The translations under genes were made by a program, and so were the position numbers. A model generated the notes under the pieces. It had not been told where the DNA came from. It saw nothing but the letters and a program-made list of their open reading frames with translations, and made no database searches. Positions 23,093 through 30,920 of a DNA stretch of 37,777 nucleotides are shown here, one piece after another. How positions within the stretch are numbered: the first letter of the stretch is position 1; every line of letters starts with the position of its first letter. Source of the stretch: Collinsella sp. (GTDB taxonomy: Bacteria > Actinomycetota > Coriobacteriia > Coriobacteriales > Coriobacteriaceae); NCBI GenBank assembly GCA_019419525.1, contig DXZU01000018.1, positions 1 through 37,777 of the forward strand, given 5' to 3'.

Positions 23093-24502
23093 CTAGTTGT
23101 CATCATCGTCCATGGAGCCGTCGATGCCGGTTTTGGTGTCGTCGTCCGTATTGGAATCGTCATCCTTGGCGAAAGGGTTCTTGAAAAAGCCCGTCGCGTC
23201 GGGCTGAAGACCCGAGAGCTTAATCCAAGGATTATCGAGCTCGGGCTTGGGCATAGCCTGGGCCTCGGGCGCAGTCTCGTTGCCGATGAGCTCGGACTCG
23301 TAAATGAAGGTGTCGTCGCCGAGCGCGTCGTAGGCGGCGACCGGGTTGCCATCGGCATCGCGGTACGGTGTGCCCTTAAACACGGCGCCGTCATAGGCCA
23401 CAAGCTGGCGGCCGGTCTCATTCTCGAAGTAGAACACGAAGATACCTTTGAGGGCCGCACAAAGCGGGATGGCAATAATCATGCCGATGGGGCCCATGAG
23501 TGCCGAGCCAATAACGAGCGCCGTGAGGCTCATGATGGGATGCACCTGCACCGAGCTCTGCATAACCTTAGGCGAAATCACGTTATCGGTGACGTTTTGC
23601 GCGACCATCGTCACGACGAGCGTCCATAACGCCAACATGGGGCTGAACATGAAACCGAGCACTGTGGCGATTGCTGCGCTCACCCAAGGACCGACGACTG
23701 GAACCAAATGCATGATGCCGGTAAAGATAGCCATGAGCGCCGCATACGGATGGCCGATGATCATAAAACCGATAAAGGCGAGGAAACCACCGCAGATGGA
23801 CGTCACGACCATACCGCGCATGTAGCCGCCGACAGAGCGAGAAAGGATGGCGACCATAAAGCGGTACGTGGTCTCCTTCTCCTGACCGATGATGGTGCAA
23901 ATCTCGTGGTGCATGCGAGGGTAGTCGCAGGCCATCCAGTACGCAAGCACCAGACCAAGGAAGATCACGAACAACTGCGAGGCCGTATTGGTGATGAGCG
24001 GGAACACACCGCGGCCAAGCTCGGCAGCGATCTGAGACACGTACTTTGATGCCACAGTAACAAGCGACGAAAGATTATCGTCCAAATACTCCTTGAGCGG
24101 CGTGTTGTTGAGCGTCTTGGCATGCGAAATCATCTCGTTGAGATCGCCACCCGCAACACGAAGCTGCTCGGGCAGACGGCTCAGGACTTCCATGATCTGA
24201 CCAAAGAGAATCGGCGACAAGATGCAAACGACACCGACGAGCACGGCAACAACAACAATAAGCGCGATAAGCGAACCGATGCCGCGATTCACGCCATGGT
24301 GCTCGAGCCAGTTGGTGATCGGGGACATCACAAAAGCAATGATGGAGCCGACGGCAAGAAACTCAATAACCGGTGCCAGGATGCCCATAAGGTTAAAGAT
24401 GACAGCAGCAATAACAATGCAGCCGACAACAGCCCAAATGCGCAGCGTCAGAATGCGGGTGTCGCGCAGCACGCGATCGGTTTGTTGGGGGTGCTCACTC
24501 AT
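23093..24502 (-). CDS. AI-2E family transporter (PerM/TqsA type)
   Basis: A multi-pass membrane protein of the AI-2 exporter superfamily; the cargo is unknown and need not be a quorum signal. The 469 residues have about eight hydrophobic segments between 20 and 360, with the family patches FVMSPITNWLEHHG, GYMRGMVVTSICGG, PVVGPWVSAAIATVLG and GPIGMIIAIPLCAALKG. After the last membrane helix a soluble tail of about 90 residues ends in an Asp-rich stretch. It is coupled to the sigma factor by an ATGA overlap, so it is part of that operon. Confidence 0.88.
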   Translation of the reverse strand: MSEHPQQTDRVLRDTRILTLRIWAVVGCIVIAAVIFNLMGILAPVIEFLAVGSIIAFVMSPITNWLEHHGVNRGIGSLIALIVVVAVLVGVVCILSPILFGQIMEVLSRLPEQLRVAGGDLNEMISHAKTLNNTPLKEYLDDNLSSLVTVASKYVSQIAAELGRGVFPLITNTASQLFVIFLGLVLAYWMACDYPRMHHEICTIIGQEKETTYRFMVAILSRSVGGYMRGMVVTSICGGFLAFIGFMIIGHPYAALMAIFTGIMHLVPVVGPWVSAAIATVLGFMFSPMLALWTLVVTMVAQNVTDNVISPKVMQSSVQVHPIMSLTALVIGSALMGPIGMIIAIPLCAALKGIFVFYFENETGRQLVAYDGAVFKGTPYRDADGNPVAAYDALGDDTFIYESELIGNETAPEAQAMPKPELDNPWIKLSGLQPDATGFFKNPFAKDDDSNTDDDTKTGIDGSMDDDDN

Positions 24503-25290
24503 GAACGAATCATCACTCCGTCGGGGTCGATCTTGTCCTGAATCTTCTTAAGCGTGCGGCGCAGCAGACGCGAAACCTGCACCTGAGAAATACCCAGCTT
24601 CTTGGCGATCTCGATCTGGGTCATGCCCTTCACAAAGCGCAGCTCGATCACCTCGCGCTCGCGCGGCGAGAAATCGCGGATGGCTTCCTCGATCACCAGG
24701 CGGTCATCGGTAAAGTCGAGCTCGTTGTCATCGTCGGCGTAACGGTCGAGAATCGACGGCGCATCGTCGGAATCGGACGCACCAGGAGCCTCGATGGGCA
24801 CCGAGGTATAGGCCGAAGACGATTCCATAGCCTCGAGGACCTCATCGACAGTCACATCTAGATACTCAGCGATCTCCTCAACCTTGGGCGAACGCTGCAG
24901 CTCGTTGGTAAGTTTGTCAGTAGCCTGGTTGACCTTGGCCGAGAGCTCCTGCAGACGACGCGGTACGCGCACGCTCCAGCCCTTGTCGCGGAAATGGCGT
25001 TTGATCTCGCCCAGGATAGTGGGTGTCGCAAACGTCGTGAACTCGAGTCCGCGCTCGGGATCAAAACGGTCGATAGCCTTGAGCAAACCGAGATAGCCGA
25101 CCTGCATGAGGTCGTCGAGCGGCTCGCCGCGATTCTTAAATTTGTTGGCAAGAAACCTTACCAGGTTCATATGGGACATGACGAGCTGCTCGCGGGCGTC
25201 CGGATCACCGGTCTCCTTGTAGCGACGAAACAGCTCGCGGGTTTTCTCCTTGTCCCAAGCGGTCTTGCCGCTCCGGGAACGTTCGGTCAT
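24499..25290 (-). CDS. sigB: RNA polymerase sigma factor, SigB/SigF/SigG group
   Basis: An alternative sigma factor of the group used for stress or sporulation programs; Coriobacteriia do not sporulate, so a stress role is likely. The 263 residues show region 2 (VMSHMNLVRFLANKF, DDLMQVGYLGLLKAIDRFD, FTTFATPTILGEIKRHFRD), region 3 (QELSAKVNQATDKL) and region 4 with SPREREVIELRF and HTH MTQIEIAKKLGISQVQVSRL. AAGGCGG lies within the end of the preceding anti-sigma gene, 1 base away. The four-gene order is DUF948-like, anti-sigma, sigma, AI-2E transporter, with no RsbV. Confidence 0.93.
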   Translation of the reverse strand: MTERSRSGKTAWDKEKTRELFRRYKETGDPDAREQLVMSHMNLVRFLANKFKNRGEPLDDLMQVGYLGLLKAIDRFDPERGLEFTTFATPTILGEIKRHFRDKGWSVRVPRRLQELSAKVNQATDKLTNELQRSPKVEEIAEYLDVTVDEVLEAMESSSAYTSVPIEAPGASDSDDAPSILDRYADDDNELDFTDDRLVIEEAIRDFSPREREVIELRFVKGMTQIEIAKKLGISQVQVSRLLRRTLKKIQDKIDPDGVMIRS

Positions 25291-25291
25291 A

Positions 25292-25669
25292 TTAAATATC
25301 CGCCTTGAGGTCGAGGGAAAGCGTCAGGGGCGCCGCAGTCTTTTCGTAGGAGTCGCACACGCTCGCGAGGATGAGCTCGGCATACACCGCAGCCTGGTCG
25401 TCTTCATCGACCGTAGCCTGGTCGCCAAAGGTAATAGTCATGCCAACGTGGGTCTCATCGACATCGAATTTGATGGTGATGTCATCGCAGTCGACCGCGG
25501 TGCAACCAAAGATGAAAGCCTCCTCGGCAGCCATGCGGATGTCCTCAATGCGATCGACAGACATAGAGCACAGGGCACCAACGTTGGCTGCCGTCATGCG
25601 CACAAGGCGAGCGAGACGCGGGTCACCGGCAACGGTCAGCGTGATAGGGCAGGTTGCTTCGCTACTCAT
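25292..25669 (-). CDS. RsbW-like anti-sigma factor with degenerate ATP-binding site
   Basis: A 125-residue protein of the HATPase_c/RsbW type just ahead of the sigma gene, so a likely anti-sigma partner. The RsbW helix IEDIRMAAEEAF is recognisable, but the N-box Asn (EACTN in Bacillus) is Phe/Ile (EEAFIF, 49-54). The G1 box DEG is replaced by TFGDQ, and the glycine-rich lid GGLGL by YAELIL (96-101). It therefore probably binds sigma without kinase activity. The start at 25669 follows AGGAG; the longer open frame is unsupported. It overlaps the DUF948-like gene by 8 bases. Confidence 0.75.
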   Translation of the reverse strand: MSSEATCPITLTVAGDPRLARLVRMTAANVGALCSMSVDRIEDIRMAAEEAFIFGCTAVDCDDITIKFDVDETHVGMTITFGDQATVDEDDQAAVYAELILASVCDSYEKTAAPLTLSLDLKADI

Positions 25670-26249
25670 CGCAGGACTCCTCAGAGGTCTCGGCGGGCGT
25701 ATAGGTGTAATACTGAGCCGGCTTGGATACAGACTTCTGACCATCATCGTCGCCCGCGGCGGCCTCGTCCTCGCCAATTAGGACGCGCTCGGTAGGCTGC
25801 TCGGCCTCCGCAGCGGCAGCGGCGAGCTTGCGATCGGCGTCGGCTGCAGGAGCCTTCACCTTATTGAAGAGCTTCTGCACAGCACCGGCGGCAGAATCAG
25901 TCACGCTCGACACGGCGCTGCTGGCCTCGGCCACACTGCCCGTGACCTCGGAAATGTCGCGAACGACGGCCTCAACCTCAACAAGGTTGGACGTCAGGGC
26001 ATCGACCGCGGTCTTGCTCGACTTAAGCAGCGGCTCCATCTGGGCAAGCGCCGGCGTAAGCTCATCGACAGCGCCATCGAGCTTTGCCACCACAGGCTGA
26101 GCCTCGGCGATGGTGTTGTTGAGGTCGTTCACGGTCTTATCGAGCGAGTCGACAACGGTGCGGGTCTTGCGCAGGGTAAGCGCGAGCTCAACGATAGCCC
26201 ACACGCCGGCAACGGCGAGCAACAGCAAGGCGATTTGAATGGGACTCAT
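25662..26249 (-). CDS. DUF948-like membrane-anchored coiled-coil protein
   Basis: A 195-residue protein with one N-terminal membrane helix (SPIQIALLLLAVAGVWAIV, about 2-20), then a long heptad-like region (VVDSLDKTVNDLNNTI, VAKLDGAVDELTPALAQ) and an Ala/Glu/Asp-rich tail. This fits the DUF948 family, linked in Firmicutes to general stress genes such as ytxG. GGGAGG lies 5 bases before the ATG at 26249. It is first in the sigma operon, where RsbV would be found in Bacillus. A role as membrane sensor or anchor for the anti-sigma is inference. Confidence 0.75.
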   Translation of the reverse strand: MSPIQIALLLLAVAGVWAIVELALTLRKTRTVVDSLDKTVNDLNNTIAEAQPVVAKLDGAVDELTPALAQMEPLLKSSKTAVDALTSNLVEVEAVVRDISEVTGSVAEASSAVSSVTDSAAGAVQKLFNKVKAPAADADRKLAAAAAEAEQPTERVLIGEDEAAAGDDDGQKSVSKPAQYYTYTPAETSEESCDE

Positions 26250-26290
26250 ACAAGCCTCCCAAAGGAATCGAAATACAGACGGTTTCCATG

Positions 26291-26316
26291 GTACCCCAAA
26301 GGGGACCGAACATGCC
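26291..26316 (-). promoter_or_regulatory. possible SigB/SigF-type promoter ahead of the sigma operon
   Basis: Minus-strand GGGTAC (26291-26296) resembles the SigB -10 GGGTAT and is preceded, 15 bases up, by GGCAT (26312-26316) against the GGTTT consensus. It lies in the gap upstream of the operon that encodes this sigma. The GGTCCCC/GGGGTACC context can also fold as a hairpin, so the call is weak. Confidence 0.3.
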
Positions 26317-26349
26317 AAGAGCAGCAACGTGGAACAAAATTATCAGCAG

Positions 26350-27699
26350 CTACTTCGGTGCATTCCCGCTGCGGTCGCGTTCGCTTTGCTCTACGCGCCA
26401 TTCTTCCCAACCGCGGCCAGCAGGCTGCCAGAACGCGCCGCGCTCCAGTCCCTCGGGCAAATAGCGCTGATCGACCCAGCCTTCGGGATAATCATGTGGA
26501 TACTTATACACACCGTAATCATCGCTGCCCGGGCGATGGCGATCGCGCAGATAACTAGGCACCTCGCGAAGCCCACTAGAATGGATATCGGCCAGCGCCG
26601 CATCGATCGAAGCCTCACACGCATTGGACTTAGGCGCCAAACAAACATAGAGCGCAGCCTGCGCGAGGTTAATACGGCACTCGGGATAGCCAATAACCTC
26701 GGCAGATTTAAACGCAGCATGCGCTATAAGAAGCGCCTGCGGGTCAGCGTTGCCAACGTCCTCAGAGGCATGAATCATAATGCGACGGGCGATAAACTTA
26801 GGATCCTCCCCTGCATCGATCATGCGCGCAAGCCAGTAGACCGTGGCATCGGGGTCGCTACCGCGCATGGACTTGATGAACGCACTGATGATGTCGTAGT
26901 GCATGTCACCGTTTTTGTCATACGTAAAGCCGCGACGCGGGTTGGCAATCTTTACGTCATCCACGGTGATGGGATAGCGCTCCCCCGCCGACGGCGCTGG
27001 CGTTCCCTCGGTATCGGGACGCGTGACGGCAATCTCGCTCGCCAGCTCAAGTGTCGTCAGGGCCGAGCGTGCATCACCCGCGGCCAGCGTACAAATGGTC
27101 TTGACCGTATCCTCATCGGCCGAGAACTTACCGTTCAGGCCATGCGGAGCCTCGAGCGCACGCTCGATCAGCGTGGCTATGTCCTCGTCCTTAAGGTGTT
27201 CAAGTTCCACCACACGACCACGCGAGAGCAACGCCGAGTTGACCTCGAAGTACGGGTTCTCCGTCGTGGCACCAATCATAATGACGGTACGGTTCTCAAC
27301 CGCATGCAGCAATGCATCCTGCTGTGACTTCGAAAAGCGATGAATCTCGTCGATAAACAGGATGGTGCGACGGTCGTACGTATTCAGACGCGTCTTTGCC
27401 TCGTCGATCACGCGACGCAGGTCCTTCACGGTACCCGTGACGGCGCTGACCTCGACAAACTCACTCTTGGTATGGTTGGCGATAATGTGGGCCAGCGTCG
27501 TCTTGCCCGTACCGGCCGGCCCGTACAGTATCACGCTCGAAAGCACATCGTGCTCGATCGCGGCACGCAACCATGAGCCCTTACCGACGGCCTTTTGCTG
27601 GCCCACATACTCGTCGAGCGAATTGGGGCGCATGCGCACCGCAAGCGGAGCATTCTGAAAGGAACGCTCGCGCGTCGAAGCAGAAAAAAGGTCGTCCAT
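26350..27699 (-). CDS. rarA: replication-associated recombination protein A (RarA/MgsA AAA+ ATPase)
   Basis: Acts at stalled replication forks. About 449 residues: start MDDLFSASTRERSF, the family LAVRMRPNSLDEYVGQ, Walker A GPAGTGKTT, Walker B ILFIDEIHRF, sensor 1 IGATTENPYFEVNSAL, arginine finger SRGRVVEL and the C-terminal MIDAGEDPKFIARRIMIHAS block with PECRINLAQAALYV. The start is not certain: ATGs at 27714, 27705 and 27699 are in frame, none with a strong ribosome site; 27699 gives the usual N-terminus. TATACT on the minus strand (27739-27744) may be its -10. Confidence 0.94.
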   Translation of the reverse strand: MDDLFSASTRERSFQNAPLAVRMRPNSLDEYVGQQKAVGKGSWLRAAIEHDVLSSVILYGPAGTGKTTLAHIIANHTKSEFVEVSAVTGTVKDLRRVIDEAKTRLNTYDRRTILFIDEIHRFSKSQQDALLHAVENRTVIMIGATTENPYFEVNSALLSRGRVVELEHLKDEDIATLIERALEAPHGLNGKFSADEDTVKTICTLAAGDARSALTTLELASEIAVTRPDTEGTPAPSAGERYPITVDDVKIANPRRGFTYDKNGDMHYDIISAFIKSMRGSDPDATVYWLARMIDAGEDPKFIARRIMIHASEDVGNADPQALLIAHAAFKSAEVIGYPECRINLAQAALYVCLAPKSNACEASIDAALADIHSSGLREVPSYLRDRHRPGSDDYGVYKYPHDYPEGWVDQRYLPEGLERGAFWQPAGRGWEEWRVEQSERDRSGNAPK

Positions 27700-27759
27700 A
27701 GCCATCCCGTGCATCAATCAAAAAAGTTATCCACTAACAGTATACCTAATAGATACGAA

Positions 27760-29007
27760 CTACCGTTCGTTAATATAGGTACGGTGCGGAAACTTCAATC
27801 CCGGAAACAGCTTGCTCGTGAGCTCGCAGAAATAACCGTCCGTCATGCTCGCAATGTAATCCACGACCGCCTGGTCCTTATCATTCTGCCAGGCATAGGC
27901 GCGATCGTAGTAGGAAAGCTGCTGCTCGATGCGCGAAATATGGTGCTTAAAGATGTACGAGGGCTCGTCACCACTGTTTAGATCCCGCAGGCAACGGTCG
28001 TAGAGCTTTTCGAACGCCTCACGCAGCTCCACCTCGGAATCGCCTTCGATACCACCCTTGCTATAGATCTTCTCGTAGTTCTCGCGCTTGGCTCGGCGGA
28101 TTTCCTCAAACAGGTCCTCGCTCATCTCGATGCGCGGCTTACCATAGCTGTGCTCAACGATATCGATGGAAGCGTGCGTGAGGATCCAACTGTTGTAGGC
28201 ACCGCCCCGGCCATCATCAAAAGCGTCGGGCGAAAGCAGGCCAGCCGCGATCGCATCCTGGCGGTCGCGACCGACGTAGGCAAGAATATCCGAGATGCGA
28301 ACGACGCAGCCTTCGAGCGTCATAGGACGCAGATGCTCAATTGCGCTATAGCCCGTGGCAATGCAATCCTCAACCGTCTGGTCAAACTGGTCAAAAGAAC
28401 TCATGTCCGAGAGCTCAAACACACGCTGCTCGTACTCGCCGTTATGGCATAGCACGCCGTCAAGCGTCTGGAGCGACACGTTGCGGCCATACAGCGTGTC
28501 GAGCACTCGGACCGACTGCACGTTATGGAAAAAATAACGCCCCGTACGCTCATGATAGATATCGTTGAGGAAGCGCTCGCCGGCATGGCCGAAAGGCGTG
28601 TGTCCCAAGTCGTGACCCAGGCCAATCGCCTCGATCAAATCGCAATTGAGCCCCAAGGCGCGACCGATATCGCGCGCAATGCGGGAGACAAGCTGCACGT
28701 GCAAACCGCGGCGTGACAGATCGTCATTGCTACGGAAGCTAAAGACCTGCGTTTTACCTGCATAACGGGTGTACGACGGAAGATGAAGTATCTTTTCGGT
28801 ATCGCGCATAAATGCCGGACGCATGAGCGTGCCTTTGTCGGCAGCGCGATCAATACGACGAATGACCTGATCGTCGTTGCAACGATACGGGTTGACGACA
28901 CCCGAGGCGCGGTCGGCGGCAATACGCTCGACCAGATCGGGCGACAACGCCGCGGGAATGCGATCCATGCGCGCCTTGATGGCGGCTGTTTCTTGATTAA
29001 TTGCCAT
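27760..29007 (-). CDS. dgt: deoxyguanosinetriphosphate triphosphohydrolase-like HD protein
   Basis: Hydrolyses dNTPs to nucleoside and triphosphate, affecting the dNTP pool. The 415 residues hold the HD motif in LHVQLVSRIARDI, then IGLGHDLGHTPFGHAGERFL, HNVQSVRVL and ILAYVGRDRQDAI. Both HD residues are retained. The start at 29007 follows AAGGAG. It is followed by rarA and preceded by the prepilin peptidase gene with 31 bases between, so co-transcription is possible. Substrate range (dGTP or all dNTPs) is unknown. Confidence 0.9.
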   Translation of the reverse strand: MAINQETAAIKARMDRIPAALSPDLVERIAADRASGVVNPYRCNDDQVIRRIDRAADKGTLMRPAFMRDTEKILHLPSYTRYAGKTQVFSFRSNDDLSRRGLHVQLVSRIARDIGRALGLNCDLIEAIGLGHDLGHTPFGHAGERFLNDIYHERTGRYFFHNVQSVRVLDTLYGRNVSLQTLDGVLCHNGEYEQRVFELSDMSSFDQFDQTVEDCIATGYSAIEHLRPMTLEGCVVRISDILAYVGRDRQDAIAAGLLSPDAFDDGRGGAYNSWILTHASIDIVEHSYGKPRIEMSEDLFEEIRRAKRENYEKIYSKGGIEGDSEVELREAFEKLYDRCLRDLNSGDEPSYIFKHHISRIEQQLSYYDRAYAWQNDKDQAVVDYIASMTDGYFCELTSKLFPGLKFPHRTYINER

Positions 29008-29038
29008 GGCATGCTCCTTAAAAAGGGCGCGCAAACGG

Positions 29039-29461
29039 TTACACCGTACTACCCACGCACTCGATTATGGCAAAAATCGGCACCAAAAACGGGAGCAATG
29101 GCAGGGAGCGCGATTTTGTGAAGAGGCAGGAGAGGGCAAGGACCAGGAGCGCGACGGCAAATGCCACGATGCCGCCCAGAGGGTCAAGCGTGCAAAGCGC
29201 GAAGAGCGCCTTGACGTCCCCCATGCCGATGCCGGGGGCGTGGCGAAGGCGCCGCCAGAGCGACTCAGTGAGCACAAGGGCAAGGTAGACGATGACCGCA
29301 AGACCGGCGTGGTCAAGCGCCGTGGTAACGCCCTTGTCGAGCCAGACGCCTGCCAACGCCGCCACCGCACACACGCCGGCAAGCTCATTGGGAAACCGTC
29401 GCTCACGGGCATCAACCAAAGCACCGGCAAAGATGCAAATCCAAAATGGGATGTAGGGCAT
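29039..29461 (-). CDS. A24-type prepilin peptidase, small (CpaA/TadV-like)
   Basis: A membrane aspartic peptidase that trims prepilin leader peptides. The 140 residues are mostly hydrophobic, with about five membrane segments. The two catalytic Asp are in GALVDARERRFPN and in GIGMGDVKALFAL, the GxGD motif. The N-terminal methylase domain of PilD is absent, as in TadV/CpaA. AAGGAGG lies 7 bases before the ATG, which excludes the longer frame. No pilin, ATPase or other Tad/Com gene is in the window, so its substrate must be encoded elsewhere. Confidence 0.85.
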   Translation of the reverse strand: MPYIPFWICIFAGALVDARERRFPNELAGVCAVAALAGVWLDKGVTTALDHAGLAVIVYLALVLTESLWRRLRHAPGIGMGDVKALFALCTLDPLGGIVAFAVALLVLALSCLFTKSRSLPLLPFLVPIFAIIECVGSTV

Positions 29462-29493
29462 CGTGCACCTCCTTGGGCAGCTACTCGAAAGCA

Positions 29494-29534
29494 AAAACCA
29501 CCACAAAAGTGCCTGTCCCCTTTGTGGTGGTTTT
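29494..29534. repeat. 14-bp inverted repeat with CCTGTCCCC loop, copy of the 37134 element
   Basis: AAAACCACCACAAA (29494-29507) pairs with TTTGTGGTGGTTTT (29521-29534). Read on the minus strand, the loop is GGGGACAGGCACT. The element at 37134-37173 has the same arms and loop GGGGACAGGCGCC in the opposite orientation. It lies between the GT2 gene and the prepilin peptidase and, because the arms end in T-rich tracts, may also terminate transcription both ways. Confidence 0.88.
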
Positions 29535-29542
29535 GGTGGTGG

Positions 29543-30838
29543 TTATTTGGCGCCTTGCATGACCTCGTCGAGGGTAACGTTGACGGCGTGCTGCGTCGGG
29601 ACCCAGTCGACCTTTAGGAACAGGGCCGCCACCGTGATGGGAATATAGCTGAACATAAAGATCGGGAAGGTAAATAGGTTGGTCACCAAACGCCACTTTT
29701 GCGCGCAGTGAATATGCTTGTACTCGAAGATGGTGGTGAGTAGCGCCAGGATAAAGAAGGTCTGGTACATCATCGCGAAGGTCATAATGAGCGAGGCGGC
29801 ACAAGCCTGCATCTCGACCTCGGTGGCCAAGAAGCCATGCGAAAGTCCGCCCACGATGAGGAAGGTCGCGTTGGCGAGCATGGAGATCAGGGACAGCAGC
29901 ATGCCCGGAGCGATGGTCATAAACATGTCGTAGGCAGCAAAGCGATGATAGCGGAACGTCGACTTGACCAGGTGCTTACCGTAGGTAAAGAACACCTGGT
30001 AGAAGCCCTTGGTCCAACGCATGCGCTGTTTCCAGGACGCCTTAAACGTCACGGGCTGTTCGTCAAAGAACTCCGCCGGCGCATAGCCAATGCGAATGCC
30101 GTGAATGGCGCAGAACGTGGTGAACTGGATATCCTCGGTCAGCGTATGGAACTGCCAGCCGTGCATGCCCTCGATAACGCTGGCGGAGATGAGATAGCCC
30201 GAACCCGAGACAGCGCAGGACGTCTTGCAGATATTACGCGCGTTGTTGAGGAAGCGCGCCTCGCGCAGGTACCAAGTGGCATTAGCTGCCGAGATCCACG
30301 AGCTGCCGAAGTTCTTGGAATTGCGATAGCTCGTGACCACATGGAAGCCCTGGTCAAAGGCATCGTTCATCTTAGACACGTAATCGCGGGAGATAACGTT
30401 GTCGGCATCGAAGATAAAGTAACCCTCAAACGTGTCGGGATACTCGTTGAGAATGCGATCGAAACCAAAGTCCATGACCCAGCTCTTGCCCTTACGGGCC
30501 AGGTCATTGCGTTCATAAACAATAGCACCGGCCTCGCGCGCAAGCTGCGCCGTGTTGTCGGTGCAGGCATCGGCGACCACGAAGACCTCGATGAGCTCGG
30601 ACGGATAATCCTGGTCCTTGATGGAGCGTACGAGGTTGGCGATCACGGCTTCCTCGTTATGCGCCGCGATAAAGAAGGCATAGCGGTGGAGTTTTTTGGC
30701 CTTGGGAGGCGCGACCTCGCCACGAAGAGCACCGATGACAAAGAAGACCACCTGGTACAGAAAGCAGACCGTGAGCAGCGTGACGACAATCTGGTTGAAA
30801 ATCACGATGGGTGTGTTGGTTTGTAAAAAGGCGAGCAT
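29543..30838 (-). CDS. family 2 glycosyltransferase, membrane polysaccharide synthase type
   Basis: Likely a processive GT-A glycosyltransferase making a surface polysaccharide from a UDP- or GDP-sugar. The 431 residues have one N-terminal membrane helix (about 12-38), the catalytic domain with FFIAAHNEEA, VVADACTDNT, FIFDADN (DxD, Asp144/146), TED (234-236) and QRMRW (271-275), then three to four C-terminal membrane helices (about 300-415). The QxxRW motif is typical of cellulose, hyaluronan or poly-N-acetylglucosamine synthases. GGGAG lies 5 bases before the ATG. No partner polysaccharide genes lie nearby and the product cannot be named. Confidence 0.88.
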   Translation of the reverse strand: MLAFLQTNTPIVIFNQIVVTLLTVCFLYQVVFFVIGALRGEVAPPKAKKLHRYAFFIAAHNEEAVIANLVRSIKDQDYPSELIEVFVVADACTDNTAQLAREAGAIVYERNDLARKGKSWVMDFGFDRILNEYPDTFEGYFIFDADNVISRDYVSKMNDAFDQGFHVVTSYRNSKNFGSSWISAANATWYLREARFLNNARNICKTSCAVSGSGYLISASVIEGMHGWQFHTLTEDIQFTTFCAIHGIRIGYAPAEFFDEQPVTFKASWKQRMRWTKGFYQVFFTYGKHLVKSTFRYHRFAAYDMFMTIAPGMLLSLISMLANATFLIVGGLSHGFLATEVEMQACAASLIMTFAMMYQTFFILALLTTIFEYKHIHCAQKWRLVTNLFTFPIFMFSYIPITVAALFLKVDWVPTQHAVNVTLDEVMQGAK

Positions 30839-30875
30839 GCAGGCTCCCAGGAACGCATTACGTAAACAATCGTAT

Positions 30876-30902
30876 ATCTTACCGCAGGCTTACCGAGTTC
30901 AA
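30876..30902 (-). promoter_or_regulatory. candidate promoter of the GT2 gene
   Basis: Minus-strand TTGAAC (30897-30902) and TAAGAT (30876-30881), spacer 15 bases, lie in the 82-base gap between rluD and the glycosyltransferase. Confidence 0.35.
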
Positions 30903-30920
30903 GAAACCACCTAATACCGG

